Shown in pieces: positions 51,662 to 60,704 of a stretch of 60,704 nucleotides of DNA. Where the stretch lies: contig JAFYRB010000015.1 of NCBI GenBank assembly GCA_017559615.1, positions 1-60,704 of the forward strand. The letters run 5' to 3'. This DNA comes from Alistipes sp. (GTDB taxonomy: Bacteria; Bacteroidota; Bacteroidia; Bacteroidales; Rikenellaceae). A program made the position numbers and the translations under genes. The notes beneath the pieces were generated by a model. The model had not been told where the DNA came from. It saw only the letters and a list, made by a program, of their open reading frames with translations, and did no database searches. Position 1 is the first letter of the stretch. Each line of letters starts with the position of its first letter.

Positions 51662-52978
51662 ATGGATAGACCATTAGATAAACAGACGGTAGATAACATC
51701 TGTATTGCCAACGGTTTGCGTAACGCGAAGGAGCTTGGTGCAGCCTCTATTCGCCAGTTCGTTAGCGTTGTTAAGGATATCGAGGCAAAGATGGGTGTTG
51801 AGTATATCCGTATGGAGATTGGTGAGCCAGGCTTGCCAGCCGAGATGATTGGTATCGAGGCGGAGCACGAGGCGTTGTTGTCGGGCGTAGGTTCGAAGTA
51901 CCCACTTATCACAGGTATCGAGCCTCTAACAAAGGAGGCATCACGCTTCATCAAGGCCTTCATCAACCTCGACATACCTCCTGTATGTATCGTGCCTACG
52001 GTAGGCTCTATGCAGGGTGCTTTTGCTACGTTTATGGCCCTCTCGCAGATGCGTAAGGACCGCGATACTATCCTCTTCATCGACCCAGGCTTCCCAGTGC
52101 AGAAGGCACAGTGTAAGGTTCAGGGCATCCGCTTCGAGTCGTTCGACGTTATCGACTATCGTGGCGAGAAGTTGGAGCAGAAATTGGAGGAGATTCTCTC
52201 TTCAGGCCGTATTAGCGGTATAGTCTACTCTAACCCTAACAACCCTACGTGGATGTGTCTTAACGAGGAGGAGTTGGAGATTATCGGACGTATGGCTACC
52301 AAGTACGATGTTATCGTCGTTGAGGACTTGGCATACCTCAATATGGACTTCCGCGAGGACCGCTCGAAGCCATTCGAGGCGCCATATCAGCCATCAGTAG
52401 CTCGCTATACCAACAACTGCTTGCACCTTCTCTCAGGTTCAAAGATGTTCTCTTACGCAGGTCAGCGTATCGCCATTGTGGCTATGAACCCTGCGCTTGC
52501 GGAGCGTTGCTACGAGGCTCTTGCCGAGAAGTATGGCAACGATGGTGAGTTCCGTCGTAACTTCATCTTCAACATTCTCTACGTACTCTCATCGGGTGTT
52601 CCACACTCTGCGCAGTACGCCTTGGCAGCTATGTTCCGTGCGGCATCGGATGGTCGTCTTGACTTCGTTGGCCACACTCGCGAGTATGCTCGTCGTGCGC
52701 AGCGCGTTAAGGAGATTATGGTTAAGAATGGCTTCCATATCGTCTACGATAAGGATTGCGACCAGGAGGTTAGTGATGGTTTCTTCTTCACCTTCGGCTA
52801 TAAGGATATGACTGGCGAGCAGCTTATCAACAAGCTCATCTACTACGGTATCTCGGCTATTACGCTTGCTCCTACGGGTAGCTCACGTGAGGGCTTGCGT
52901 GGTTGTGTGTCGATGATTTCGGACTATCAGTACGATGAGTTGGACAAGCGCTTGAGAATGTTTAGCCAAGATTATTAA
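51662..52978 (+). CDS. Class I/II aminotransferase (PLP-dependent)
   Basis: 438 residues from MDRPLDKQTV (51662). The PLP motifs are YSNPNNPTW, VVEDLAYLNMDF, and the Schiff-base Lys261 in LSGSKMFSYAGQR. Fold type I, cytosolic. Its place between iorB and a CoA transferase suggests that it makes the aryl- or branched 2-oxo acid from an amino acid, the first step of the pathway. The amino-acid specificity cannot be told from sequence. Confidence 0.92.
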   Translation: MDRPLDKQTVDNICIANGLRNAKELGAASIRQFVSVVKDIEAKMGVEYIRMEIGEPGLPAEMIGIEAEHEALLSGVGSKYPLITGIEPLTKEASRFIKAFINLDIPPVCIVPTVGSMQGAFATFMALSQMRKDRDTILFIDPGFPVQKAQCKVQGIRFESFDVIDYRGEKLEQKLEEILSSGRISGIVYSNPNNPTWMCLNEEELEIIGRMATKYDVIVVEDLAYLNMDFREDRSKPFEAPYQPSVARYTNNCLHLLSGSKMFSYAGQRIAIVAMNPALAERCYEALAEKYGNDGEFRRNFIFNILYVLSSGVPHSAQYALAAMFRAASDGRLDFVGHTREYARRAQRVKEIMVKNGFHIVYDKDCDQEVSDGFFFTFGYKDMTGEQLINKLIYYGISAITLAPTGSSREGLRGCVSMISDYQYDELDKRLRMFSQDY

Positions 52979-52985
52979 TGAATAG

Positions 52986-53010
52986 GGGCTGCCCGTCGAG
53001 GACAGCCCTT
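52986..53010 (+). terminator. Hairpin between aminotransferase and CoA transferase
   Basis: GGGCTG (52986-52991) pairs with CAGCCC (53003-53008) over a 11-base loop, followed by only TTCTT. Possibly a weak or partial terminator; transcription may read through to the next gene. Confidence 0.5.
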
Positions 53011-53027
53011 CTTAAACCAAATAACGT

Positions 53028-54320
53028 ATGAATTTAGTTAGTGCGGCAGAGGCCGTAAAACTTATTAAGTCGGGTGACTCGGTTTACATTCAGGGTTCTA
53101 CGTCAGTTCCCGAGGTGTTGGTGCAGGCTATGACCGACCGCGCCGAGGAGCTTCGTGGCGTGAAGGTGTATACCGCATTTGCTATCGGTCGCTGCGATGC
53201 CCCTTATGCTAAGGCGGAGCTTCGTGACTCTTTCGAGCCATTGAGCTTCTTCGTTGCGAACAACCTCCGTAAGGCTATCAACGAGGGTGTTGCGCAGACT
53301 ATCCCTGCCTTCTTGGGCGAGATTCCATTCTTGTTCCGTTCGGGCCAGATTCCTTTGGACGTAACACTCCTTAACGTTTCGGAGCCTGACGAGGAGGGCT
53401 ACTGCTCTTATGGTGTCTCTGCCGACCTCGCATTCTCGGCTGTTGAGTGTTCGAAGGTTGTCATCGCGCAGGTGAATAAGTATATGCCACGCACCTTTGG
53501 TGATCCTGTCATCCACGTCTCGAAGATTGATGCTCTGGTACGTGGTGACGAGCCACTTGTTGAGGTTCCTACGGTTATCCCTAACGATGTAGAGCGCCGT
53601 ATCGGTAACTTCATCGCATCGGAGATTCCTGATGGTGCTACGTTGCAGATTGGCGTAGGAGGTATTCCTAACGCAGTTCTCGATGCATTGCACGACCATA
53701 AGCACCTTGGTCTTCACACCGAGGCTATGACCGATGGCGTGGTGCCTCTTATCCAGAAGGGTATCATCGACAACTCGTTGAAGAAGATCTATCCAGGACA
53801 GTCTGTAGCGTGCTTGTGTCTTGGTAGCCAGCGTCTTTACGACTACTTGGATGGTAACCGCGACGTTGTTATCCGTGACGTAGCGTGGACCAACGACCCA
53901 CAGAACATCCGTCAGAATCCTCGCGTTATGGCCGTAAACTCGGCTATCGAGGTTGACCTTACGGGCCAGATTTGCGCCGATAGTATCGGTGAGCGCATCT
54001 TCTCGGGCGTAGGTGGCCAGCACGACTTTATGTATGGCGGTGCTTTGTCGGAGGGTGGTAAGTGCTTCATCGCATTGCCATCTATCACTACGAAGGGTAT
54101 CTCGAAGATTGTCCCTACGCTCACAAAGGGTGCAGGTGTTGTAACTACCCGCTTCCAGGCGCAGTATATCGCTACGGAGCACGGTATTGTCTATCTTCGT
54201 AACAAGTCGCTTGCCGAGCGTGCTAAGTTGCTTATCTCTATTGCCGACCCATCGGTCCGTGAGGAGTTGGAGCGCGCAGCGGTTGAGCGCTTTGGTATTG
54301 GTTTCCTTCGCTTGTCATAA
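53028..54320 (+). CDS. Acetyl-CoA hydrolase/transferase-family protein
   Basis: 430 residues of the Cat1/AbfT class I CoA-transferase type. The catalytic Glu is at 232 (LGLHTEAMTDGVV) and the glycine-rich binding loop is QIGVGGIPNAV. Later motifs are FSGVGGQHDFM and TEHGIVYLRNKS. Likely moves CoA from an acyl-CoA to acetate or another acid, so the acid released can be excreted; in this operon it would close the IorAB reaction cycle (inference). Followed by a bidirectional terminator. Confidence 0.92.
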   Translation: MNLVSAAEAVKLIKSGDSVYIQGSTSVPEVLVQAMTDRAEELRGVKVYTAFAIGRCDAPYAKAELRDSFEPLSFFVANNLRKAINEGVAQTIPAFLGEIPFLFRSGQIPLDVTLLNVSEPDEEGYCSYGVSADLAFSAVECSKVVIAQVNKYMPRTFGDPVIHVSKIDALVRGDEPLVEVPTVIPNDVERRIGNFIASEIPDGATLQIGVGGIPNAVLDALHDHKHLGLHTEAMTDGVVPLIQKGIIDNSLKKIYPGQSVACLCLGSQRLYDYLDGNRDVVIRDVAWTNDPQNIRQNPRVMAVNSAIEVDLTGQICADSIGERIFSGVGGQHDFMYGGALSEGGKCFIALPSITTKGISKIVPTLTKGAGVVTTRFQAQYIATEHGIVYLRNKSLAERAKLLISIADPSVREELERAAVERFGIGFLRLS

Positions 54321-54358
54321 TTTCGTAGCGTAGGGTATCCCCGATACTCCAAACAGTT

Positions 54359-54403
54359 ATCCCGACACAGGGTAGTATTCCAAGTACCACTCTCTGTCGG
54401 GAT
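54359..54403. terminator. Bidirectional terminator (repeat-family top)
   Basis: ATCCCGACA (54359-54367) pairs with TGTCGGGAT, with an inner GGTA...TACC. Read on the minus strand the top is GTAC-ttgga-ATAC-TAC, like copies A-C at 28 and 40 kb, but without the head sequence. It separates the convergent CoA-transferase and M48 genes. Confidence 0.75.
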
Positions 54404-54428
54404 TTTTATGTTGCTATACGTCCGATGT

Positions 54429-55967
54429 CTATTGATGTGGCGAGCTTAACATACCATCAATCTTTATCAGCATTCGTGATGTCCAATCCCTCTCCTCTGC
54501 TACGAAGTAGAATAGGTCGTCTGCGATATCTTGCTCGGACGTAGTCATATCCGTTAATCGCTCATCGTATGCCTTAAGAAGCTCCTTTGCATATACAAAA
54601 TCGCCTATCTTGAGATATGTTATAATCTCGGTTTTGTAGGCGTTTATATTCGAATGATTTATCATCCTTGCACAACGTATGGCATCGAATATCTCGTTGA
54701 TATGCTTTACACCATCGGATAGCGTGAGAAGACATCGTGCCTTTAGAAGATAGTCATCATCATTAGCAACATTATTCTCAATATTCTGATTTACAGTTGC
54801 TAACGCCTGTCTAAATCGTCCCATATTAAACCTCGAGACTGCCACGTCGCTAACGGCAAACGATATCATCTGCTCGTAGAATAGCTCCTCATCAGTTACG
54901 GGAGTTCCAGCGTTTTCTATGCGATGTCCCAACTCAAGGTCAGTGTCGTCCTCGATAAACGTAGAGTTGTATCTTTTGTAGATATCTATTATTTTAATTC
55001 TGTTCAAGGCTGTTGCGAGTGCATTTTCATCATAGCCAAGATGTTTGAGGATGTCTACGGCAACAGCATCTGCAAACAAATCTTGTTCGTGGTCGTATTC
55101 CATTCCCAATCTATCTACGGAATCTTCAGCAATTGCTGATGCGAATAGGGCAGTTGACGTGGTTAAGGCACCAGGTGCGTAGTATCCGTTCGAATTTGCA
55201 CTAATAGCTACATCTGCCACGAGTGCTACGCCCGTTGCGAATGCTGCCCAAAATGCTGCGCGTTTCTCTCTCTCAATAGCGGCGTTGACATTTTGTACTT
55301 GATGGTCTAATAGGTAATGAGCTATTTCGTGACTCAATAGCGCAACAAGTTCTGCCTCGGAGTGTAGTGCTGTAAGAAGACCTAAATTGATGACAATCGT
55401 TCCGTTAGGAAAGCAAGTAATGTTGTTTGAAGGATCTCTATTTAAGAGTATTTTGATATCCGTAGTTCTTCCATCCAAGAAAAAGGTAGGAGCAATCTTA
55501 TTGACCAAGTTATATATATAGGCCTCGAGATGCGGATCATCGAATTGCAAGTTGTTCTCTATCAATAGACTGGCAAATTGAAGCGCATCGCTCTCTAACT
55601 CCTCTCGCATTTCATACTGAGATCCATATTTAATGATACCAGGGATAGTGCTCTTAATCATATGTGCATCCCATATGCTCTGAATATCGTGACCATAAAG
55701 GTCTAACAAAGCCTCCAACTTATTTAATCCAATTTCTAAATTCTTATAGTCGGATGTTGTAAGCAAATAAATAGGTTGATTTAATTCATAGTTCGAAATA
55801 ACTTGAACTTGAACAATTTTAACCTGTTCGCCCTTTTCTATAGCCTCTGAAGTGAGGGCATCTTTGATTTTGCGCTTTGCCGTTGCATCAATATCCACAT
55901 AGAATGTTTGAGCCACTGCAAACGAAGCTACGAATATGGCAATCAATGTAATAGTAAATCTCTTCAT
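54429..55967 (-). CDS. Secreted M48-family metalloprotease
   Basis: 512 residues from MKRFTITLIAIF (55967); a longer frame lacks a signal peptide start. A signal peptide (about 1-19, ending AVAQ), then a central M48 zinc site HEIAH (His213, Glu214, His217) with a third ligand Glu in EYDHEQDLFADA. After the protease domain come ~170 residues of TPR-like helices. Similar to BepA/LoiP-type periplasmic proteases of outer-membrane quality control. The gene is AT-rich compared with its neighbours (by eye). Its -7 box TATCTTTG is at plus 55995-56002, with no good -33. Confidence 0.88.
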   Translation of the reverse strand: MKRFTITLIAIFVASFAVAQTFYVDIDATAKRKIKDALTSEAIEKGEQVKIVQVQVISNYELNQPIYLLTTSDYKNLEIGLNKLEALLDLYGHDIQSIWDAHMIKSTIPGIIKYGSQYEMREELESDALQFASLLIENNLQFDDPHLEAYIYNLVNKIAPTFFLDGRTTDIKILLNRDPSNNITCFPNGTIVINLGLLTALHSEAELVALLSHEIAHYLLDHQVQNVNAAIEREKRAAFWAAFATGVALVADVAISANSNGYYAPGALTTSTALFASAIAEDSVDRLGMEYDHEQDLFADAVAVDILKHLGYDENALATALNRIKIIDIYKRYNSTFIEDDTDLELGHRIENAGTPVTDEELFYEQMISFAVSDVAVSRFNMGRFRQALATVNQNIENNVANDDDYLLKARCLLTLSDGVKHINEIFDAIRCARMINHSNINAYKTEIITYLKIGDFVYAKELLKAYDERLTDMTTSEQDIADDLFYFVAEERDWTSRMLIKIDGMLSSPHQ

Positions 55968-56055
55968 AGTCGGTGATGTTAGTAGTTCTATATACAAAGA
56001 TAGTAATTTTTATTACTAATTCCCCATTCCTCTCACCTAATTTCTATTTATTTCG

Positions 56056-56063
56056 TATCTTTG
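56056..56063 (+). promoter_or_regulatory. -7 box of the multi-repeat lipoprotein gene
   Basis: TATCTTTG 23 bases before the ATG at 56087, back to back with the minus-strand TATCTTTG of the M48 gene (plus 55995-56002). No convincing -33 box at 19-21 bases. Confidence 0.5.
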
Positions 56064-56086
56064 TAATCAAACAAAATGCTTAAACT

Positions 56087-58141
56087 ATGAATAGACTTTT
56101 ATTATTCCTAACGCTGCTTGTGGCAACTACGATGGTGGGATGCTATGACAACCCTCCAGAGGTGATTAAGCCACAGCCTGAGGCGCCGTTCGAGGTGGTT
56201 ATCGAGAACACAACACGCTCTACCGTAACCTTCAGCGTTACACCTTCGGATAACGAGGCAGATTACCTCTGCGTGGTGTACGAAAAGGCTGATGCCGAGG
56301 AGTTTACACGCGAGGAGTTCCTTGTCGATGCCATTCTTTCTGACATCGCCAATGAGGCTTCCGAGAAGGGTAAGACCTTCGAGGAGTATATGCCCGAGGT
56401 GGTGGACCGTGGCGCGATTAAAGATGTTAAGTTCTCGGGCCTATCGCTCTACACCGAGTACTATCTCATTGTCTTTGGTGTTGATGCCGAGAATGGTTAT
56501 AGCGCTGCAACAGAGGTTGTTAAGAGCGAGTTTCGCACTATGGGAGTGCCTACGCAGGTGTGCGACTTTAGGGTAAGCACCTCGGTGGTTGACAATAGTG
56601 TGACCTTTGCTGTGAACCCTACCGACGAGGAGATATATTGGTATTTGTGTACTATGCCTGTCGAGCAGTACAACTACTACGTTGAGGATGCGGATGGCTA
56701 CCAGATGTCGCACGAATACTTCTACGAGTACTACTTCCAGCAGGAGATTTACTCACTCTTGGGACAGGGTATGAGCGAGACTCAGGTCTTCAACGCACTT
56801 ATACATCAGGGTGCGTTAGGCCTTGAGGCTAAGGGACTTAAGGAGAATACGCCTTACTACTTCCTCATTGCGGGCCTTATTGCCGATGAGGAGGGTATCG
56901 TAATCTGCACCGACGTTCAGCGTGGCGAATATACTACCCAGGGTGCTGCCAAGTCGGAGATGACCTTCGATATCAAGGTGTGGGATATTGGCCAGATGCA
57001 GGCTTCGTTCAGCATCACGCCATCGAACAACAACGACAAATATTGCGCTCTTGTAGCCCCTTGGGATGGCGTTACCGAGGCGCAGGATATGATGCACAAC
57101 CTTGTGGAGCAGTGGGGTGGCTGGATGGATATGATGGCCAATGACCGTGGTCCTGTGGTACACGAGGGTAGCACGGCTATGAAGCTCCCAGCAGCCGACA
57201 CCGACTACTATATCATCGCCTTTGGCTACGATGGCGGTATCACCACAGATGCCTATATGACAACCTTCCGCACACTACCTGGAGGTAGCCTCGACGAGGT
57301 TGTGTTCGAGGTTTCGGCATCGAGCGTGACGCCTTATGGCTTTACTATGAATGTCAAGTCGTCGGACAATACAATCTACTATGTCCCAGGTCTTTGCGCT
57401 GCGGAGGAGTATGACGAGGCAACCTTCATTGGCTACGAGAATGAGGCCTTTGCCTACTACTTCGAGGAGTATAAGAAGTTCAACCCTTCAATCACCATAG
57501 CCGAGATTTTGGACCAGTATTACTACAATGGCAACGCCTCGTTGCAGGTCACAGGCCTAAATCCCGATACCGAGTATCTGGGCTATATCTACGCCCTTGA
57601 TGTTCATACGGGAGAGGTTGTAAAGTGCTTCACCTTCCCAGCCTTCGCACGCACGTCAAACTTCTCGACTATCGCACCACAGGTAGAGTTAGTGGGTTAC
57701 TACTCGGGTGATGATGAGAATGGTGCAGTGTTTGGCGATGCCTCGGCAACCAAGGGACGTGCCATCACCGTAGTGCGCTACACAGGCCTTGATGATGTGC
57801 GTACGCTCTTTACGACTATGGTCGAGGGTGATTGCAGCAATGCCGCTGCGATGTCGGATGGCGAGTTGTGGCAGATTACAATGGGCTATTGGGATAAGTG
57901 CAGTGTCAGCGAGCCTTATACCTTCTACCTCGCGGACTGGAATGTGGTGCAGACAGCACTCTGCTACGCTACCGATAATAGTGGTATGCTGAGTGGCATC
58001 TCGCGCCTCTACACCTGTCCTACGGCCGAGACCAAGTCCAATATCGAGGAGTTGAAGGCTCTTGTCGAGGAACTCAATAACGCCACACGTTCGGATGTTG
58101 TTGCGCTTCAGCTTCCTAAATCGCTGGTTGTAGAGGAGTAA
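56087..58141 (+). CDS. Surface lipoprotein with four fibronectin-like repeats
   Basis: 684 residues. A lipobox (ATTMVGC, Cys19) marks a lipoprotein. Four repeats of ~125-150 residues, each beginning with a strand such as VTFSVTPSDNEADYLC, VTFAVNPTDEEIYWYL, ASFSITPSNNNDKYCA and FTMNVKSSDNTIYYV, and ending in LxPxTxYYxIxFG. They look like FN3-type beta domains. No enzyme or binding motif is visible. Its role may be adhesion or binding at the outer membrane. Starts and ends as an independent unit with a terminator after it. Confidence 0.82.
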   Translation: MNRLLLFLTLLVATTMVGCYDNPPEVIKPQPEAPFEVVIENTTRSTVTFSVTPSDNEADYLCVVYEKADAEEFTREEFLVDAILSDIANEASEKGKTFEEYMPEVVDRGAIKDVKFSGLSLYTEYYLIVFGVDAENGYSAATEVVKSEFRTMGVPTQVCDFRVSTSVVDNSVTFAVNPTDEEIYWYLCTMPVEQYNYYVEDADGYQMSHEYFYEYYFQQEIYSLLGQGMSETQVFNALIHQGALGLEAKGLKENTPYYFLIAGLIADEEGIVICTDVQRGEYTTQGAAKSEMTFDIKVWDIGQMQASFSITPSNNNDKYCALVAPWDGVTEAQDMMHNLVEQWGGWMDMMANDRGPVVHEGSTAMKLPAADTDYYIIAFGYDGGITTDAYMTTFRTLPGGSLDEVVFEVSASSVTPYGFTMNVKSSDNTIYYVPGLCAAEEYDEATFIGYENEAFAYYFEEYKKFNPSITIAEILDQYYYNGNASLQVTGLNPDTEYLGYIYALDVHTGEVVKCFTFPAFARTSNFSTIAPQVELVGYYSGDDENGAVFGDASATKGRAITVVRYTGLDDVRTLFTTMVEGDCSNAAAMSDGELWQITMGYWDKCSVSEPYTFYLADWNVVQTALCYATDNSGMLSGISRLYTCPTAETKSNIEELKALVEELNNATRSDVVALQLPKSLVVEE

Positions 58142-58165
58142 CACGACCTACTACTTTATAGTTAT

Positions 58166-58205
58166 GGAGAGTGCCAACCTACGGGTTATGGCGCTCTCCT
58201 TTTTT
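58166..58205 (+). terminator. Terminator of the lipoprotein gene
   Basis: GGAGAGTGCC (58166-58175) pairs with GGCGCTCTCC (58190-58199), inner AACC with GGTT, then six T. Confidence 0.85.
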
Positions 58206-58259
58206 GTTGCTAACTACTTTTGGGGGTGTTGCCACTTTGATTTTAACCAAAATTAGCGA

Positions 58260-58290
58260 TTGTGTAAGTTGTTGATGTAGTGTACTTTTG
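58260..58290 (+). promoter_or_regulatory. Promoter of the TonB receptor gene
   Basis: TTGT (58260-58263), a 19-base spacer, TACTTTTG (58283-58290); predicted start near 58297, 21 bases before the ATG at 58318. Confidence 0.65.
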
Positions 58291-58317
58291 TCATCGTAAA
58301 ACTATGTGTTTTTTGCT

Positions 58318-60704
58318 ATGAGAAGTAGAGTGCTATACCTTATATATATAGTCGCTGTGTTTGTCTTTCAGCCGCTATCTGCTACCGAGCCACCACGCGG
58401 TGCAACCCTTGCGGGTGTTATCACCGATAGTCAGGGTGCGCCACTTCCCTACACCACAATCTATATCGACGGCACGTCGCGTGGCACTACTGCCGATAGC
58501 GAGGGACGTTATAGTCTTGCTGTGGAGTGTGGTCAGGTGGATGTCGTGGTGCAGATGTTGGGCTATGCAAAGGAGTGTCATAGGGTAGATGTTAAGGAGG
58601 GCGCTAACCATCTGAATGTATCGCTCGATAGCGAGGCGCAGGATGTTGGTGAGGTTGTGGTGTCGGCTTCGGGCGTTGGTCGCCTACGTCGCTCGGCTTT
58701 TAATGCCGTTGCCCTCGATACGCGTGAGTTGCAGAATACGACGAAGAATCTCGCCGATGCTCTTTCTCGCGCTCCAGGCCTTAAGCTCCGCGAGTCGGGT
58801 GGTGTAGGCTCGGACGTGTCGTTGAGTGTCGATGGCTTCTCGGGCAAGCACGTTAAGGTCTTTATCGATGGCGTGCCACAGGAGGGTGTTGGTGCCGCCT
58901 TCTCGTTGGGTAACATCCCTGCGGGATATGCCGAGCGCATTGAGGTATATCGTGGTGTTGTGCCTGTGGGCTTTGGTGCTGATGCCTTGGGTGGTGTCAT
59001 AAACATTGTAACCAACAAGTCGCGCCGCTTGTGGTATGCCGATGCCTCCTACTCCTTTGGCTCGTTCAATACCCATCGCTCGACGGTGAATGCTGGCCAG
59101 AGCCTCGAGAATGGCTTTATGTGGGAGGTGTATGCTTTCCAGAACTACTCGGATAACAACTATAAAGTAGATGCTCCCATCGAGGATTTCAAGACGGGAC
59201 GTATCGACAGGTCGAAACTTCTGCGTGTGGAGCGTTTCCACGACACCTATCACAATGAGAGCGTTGTGGCGAAGGTGGGTGTTACGGGCAAGCGCTGGGC
59301 AGACCGCCTTATCTTCGCGATGAACTACTCGCAGATGTACAAGGAGATACAGACGGGCGTACGTCAGGAGATTGTCTATGGCGATAAGCTACGCCGTGGC
59401 CACTCGCTGATGCCGTCGGTGGAGTACTCGAAGCGCAACCTTATTACCGAGGGCCTCGACCTTACGCTTACAGCAAACTACAACCGCAATACGACATATA
59501 ACATTGATACAGCGCAGTATAAGTATAATTGGTTGGGTGATACGAAGCTCCTTAACTCCCCTGGCGAGCAGTCGTATCAGCATATCCGTTCTAATAACAA
59601 TAATTGGAACGCTACGGCGACGTTGACCTACCGCCTCGGTAGAGCGCATACCTTCACGCTTAACCACGTCTTTAACGCCTTTGTGCGCCACAACACCTCG
59701 CTTCTTGCGCGCGATGAGCAGGAGGATGCCATCGATAAGCAGACACTTAAGAATATCACAGGCCTTCAGTATCGTCTGATGCCCTCGAAGCGCTGGAATG
59801 CCACTCTCTTTGCGAAGTACTACGCACTCGATGTTGCAGGCCCGCAGGCTACCGACAGCAACCTCTCGTCGTTTGTGCGTACCACACGCCACGAGGATGC
59901 CCTTGGCTATGGCGTTGCGGGAACATACTTCCTCACCTCGGAGCTTCAAGCAAAGCTCTCCTTCGAGCGTGCCTATCGCCTTCCTACTATCGAGGAGATG
60001 TTTGGTGACGAGGACCTCGAGATGGGTGATATCGCAATTCGCCCCGAGAGTAGCAATAACATCAATCTAAACATCAGCTACGCAGCACGTTATGGCGCAG
60101 ATGAACGTCACTCGTTCTATCTCGATGGAGGCTTCATCTGGCGTGACACGCGCGACTACATACAGCGTAACATTGTCGATATCAGCGGTGGTAAGAGTGC
60201 AGCCTCGTATATCAACTATGGCCGTGTCCGCACGTGGGGCGTGACGCTTGCTCTGCGTTACTCCTTTTCGGAGTGGCTCTCGGTGGGTGGCAACATCTCC
60301 TATATGGATGTTCGTGATAATATGCCTATTGCCATCGGCACCACCTCGATGCCTAACCTCGGCTATGGCGACCGTATGCCTAACATCCCATACCTCTTTG
60401 CCGATAGCGACATAACGCTCACGTGGCGTGACTGCATCGCAAAGGGTGATGCACTAACACTCACCTACGACAACCAGTATCTTCATAACTTCTACTACTA
60501 CTCGTCGCGCATCGGAACCAACAAGGGTGACTATATGGTACCGTCGCAGCTCTCGCATAACATTTCGTTAGGTTATTCGCTTCAGGGTGGTAAGTATAAC
60601 ATCTCTGTCGAGTGCCGTAACTTCACCAACGAGGCGCTCTACGATAACTTCAGCCTCCAGAAGGCTGGCCGAGCCTTCTATGCCAAGTTCCGCGTGGCAT
60701 TCGG
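58318..60704 (+). CDS. TonB-dependent outer-membrane receptor (3' end outside the window)
   Basis: Partial: 795 codons and the window ends mid-codon. A signal peptide (about 1-21) is followed by a carboxypeptidase-regulatory-like domain (about 27-105, GVITDSQGAPLPYTTIYIDG), a TonB plug (about 115-225, ADALSRAPGLKL and VFIDGVP, ending GGVINIVTNK), and the beta-barrel. No SusD partner gene is next to it in the window. The ligand is unknown; siderophore, haem or vitamin B12 uptake are all possible. Confidence 0.92.
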   Translation, partial: MRSRVLYLIYIVAVFVFQPLSATEPPRGATLAGVITDSQGAPLPYTTIYIDGTSRGTTADSEGRYSLAVECGQVDVVVQMLGYAKECHRVDVKEGANHLNVSLDSEAQDVGEVVVSASGVGRLRRSAFNAVALDTRELQNTTKNLADALSRAPGLKLRESGGVGSDVSLSVDGFSGKHVKVFIDGVPQEGVGAAFSLGNIPAGYAERIEVYRGVVPVGFGADALGGVINIVTNKSRRLWYADASYSFGSFNTHRSTVNAGQSLENGFMWEVYAFQNYSDNNYKVDAPIEDFKTGRIDRSKLLRVERFHDTYHNESVVAKVGVTGKRWADRLIFAMNYSQMYKEIQTGVRQEIVYGDKLRRGHSLMPSVEYSKRNLITEGLDLTLTANYNRNTTYNIDTAQYKYNWLGDTKLLNSPGEQSYQHIRSNNNNWNATATLTYRLGRAHTFTLNHVFNAFVRHNTSLLARDEQEDAIDKQTLKNITGLQYRLMPSKRWNATLFAKYYALDVAGPQATDSNLSSFVRTTRHEDALGYGVAGTYFLTSELQAKLSFERAYRLPTIEEMFGDEDLEMGDIAIRPESSNNINLNISYAARYGADERHSFYLDGGFIWRDTRDYIQRNIVDISGGKSAASYINYGRVRTWGVTLALRYSFSEWLSVGGNISYMDVRDNMPIAIGTTSMPNLGYGDRMPNIPYLFADSDITLTWRDCIAKGDALTLTYDNQYLHNFYYYSSRIGTNKGDYMVPSQLSHNISLGYSLQGGKYNISVECRNFTNEALYDNFSLQKAGRAFYAKFRVAF

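Noticed and set aside
53103..54182. Long minus-strand open frame (359 codons) opposite the CoA-transferase gene
   Set aside because: The plus-strand protein has a complete family signature; the minus frame has no recognisable domain.

Overview
The window reads as a chromosomal segment of a Bacteroidales bacterium, most likely a Rikenellaceae/Alistipes-type gut organism (inference). Supporting signs are promoters of the Bacteroidetes type (TTTG, about 19 bases, TAnnTTTG) in front of most transcription units, few Shine-Dalgarno sites, a MoxR/DUF58/Bat aerotolerance-type operon, a cysteine-rich Bacteroidetes-type PheS, an outer-membrane patatin/barrel protein, a TonB receptor with an N-terminal carboxypeptidase-like domain, and moderate GC content. 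No tRNA, rRNA, CRISPR array, integrase or transposase was found.

Layout. 1-6.5 kb (minus strand): mnmG, ybeY, an EnvC-type murein hydrolase activator, a TPR protein and pheS. A parS-like palindrome sits inside the mnmG terminator. 6.6-8.9 kb (plus): a patatin/outer-membrane barrel protein. 8.8-26.4 kb (minus): a kinase-like protein, pepD, the batB-batA-batC-(Bat-associated)-DUF58-moxR operon, an S41 protease lipoprotein, nth, a GT2 glycosyltransferase, a PcrA/UvrD helicase, a split chrA pair, a RlmI-like methyltransferase and a U32 RNA-modification protein. 26.5-28.0 kb (plus): serS and a small ferredoxin. 28.2-33.2 kb (minus): acyl-CoA dehydrogenase, etfA, etfB and a GT4 glycosyltransferase.

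33.2-35.5 kb is an accessory island: a candidate structured small RNA with its own promoter and U-tract, then a RepA-like AAA ATPase gene flanked by ~150-bp near-perfect inverted repeats. Each arm carries four 8-bp and four 10-bp iteron-like repeats. 35.5-40.3 kb (plus) holds yebC, ileS and a DksA-like regulator, followed by ~600 bp of repeats.

40.9-49.2 kb is the most unusual part: a four-gene co-directional cassette with its own promoter and terminator. It encodes a secreted vWA protein, a lipoprotein with one transmembrane helix and a cytosolic tail, a 978-residue tubulin/FtsZ-superfamily protein with a GGTGAGS signature, and a 1119-residue membrane protein with an internal papain-like protease domain. 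I read it as a candidate trans-envelope cytoskeletal system linking a periplasmic metal-ion-dependent adhesion domain to a cytosolic nucleotide-dependent polymer and a protease (inference).

49.4-54.3 kb (plus) is an amino-acid fermentation unit: indolepyruvate ferredoxin oxidoreductase iorA/iorB, an aminotransferase and a CoA-transferase/hydrolase. With ferredoxin and Etf/acyl-CoA dehydrogenase elsewhere in the window, this suggests oxidation of (aromatic) amino acids through 2-oxo acids and acyl-CoA. 54.4-60.7 kb holds an M48 protease (minus), a multi-repeat surface lipoprotein and a TonB-dependent receptor that runs off the end of the window.
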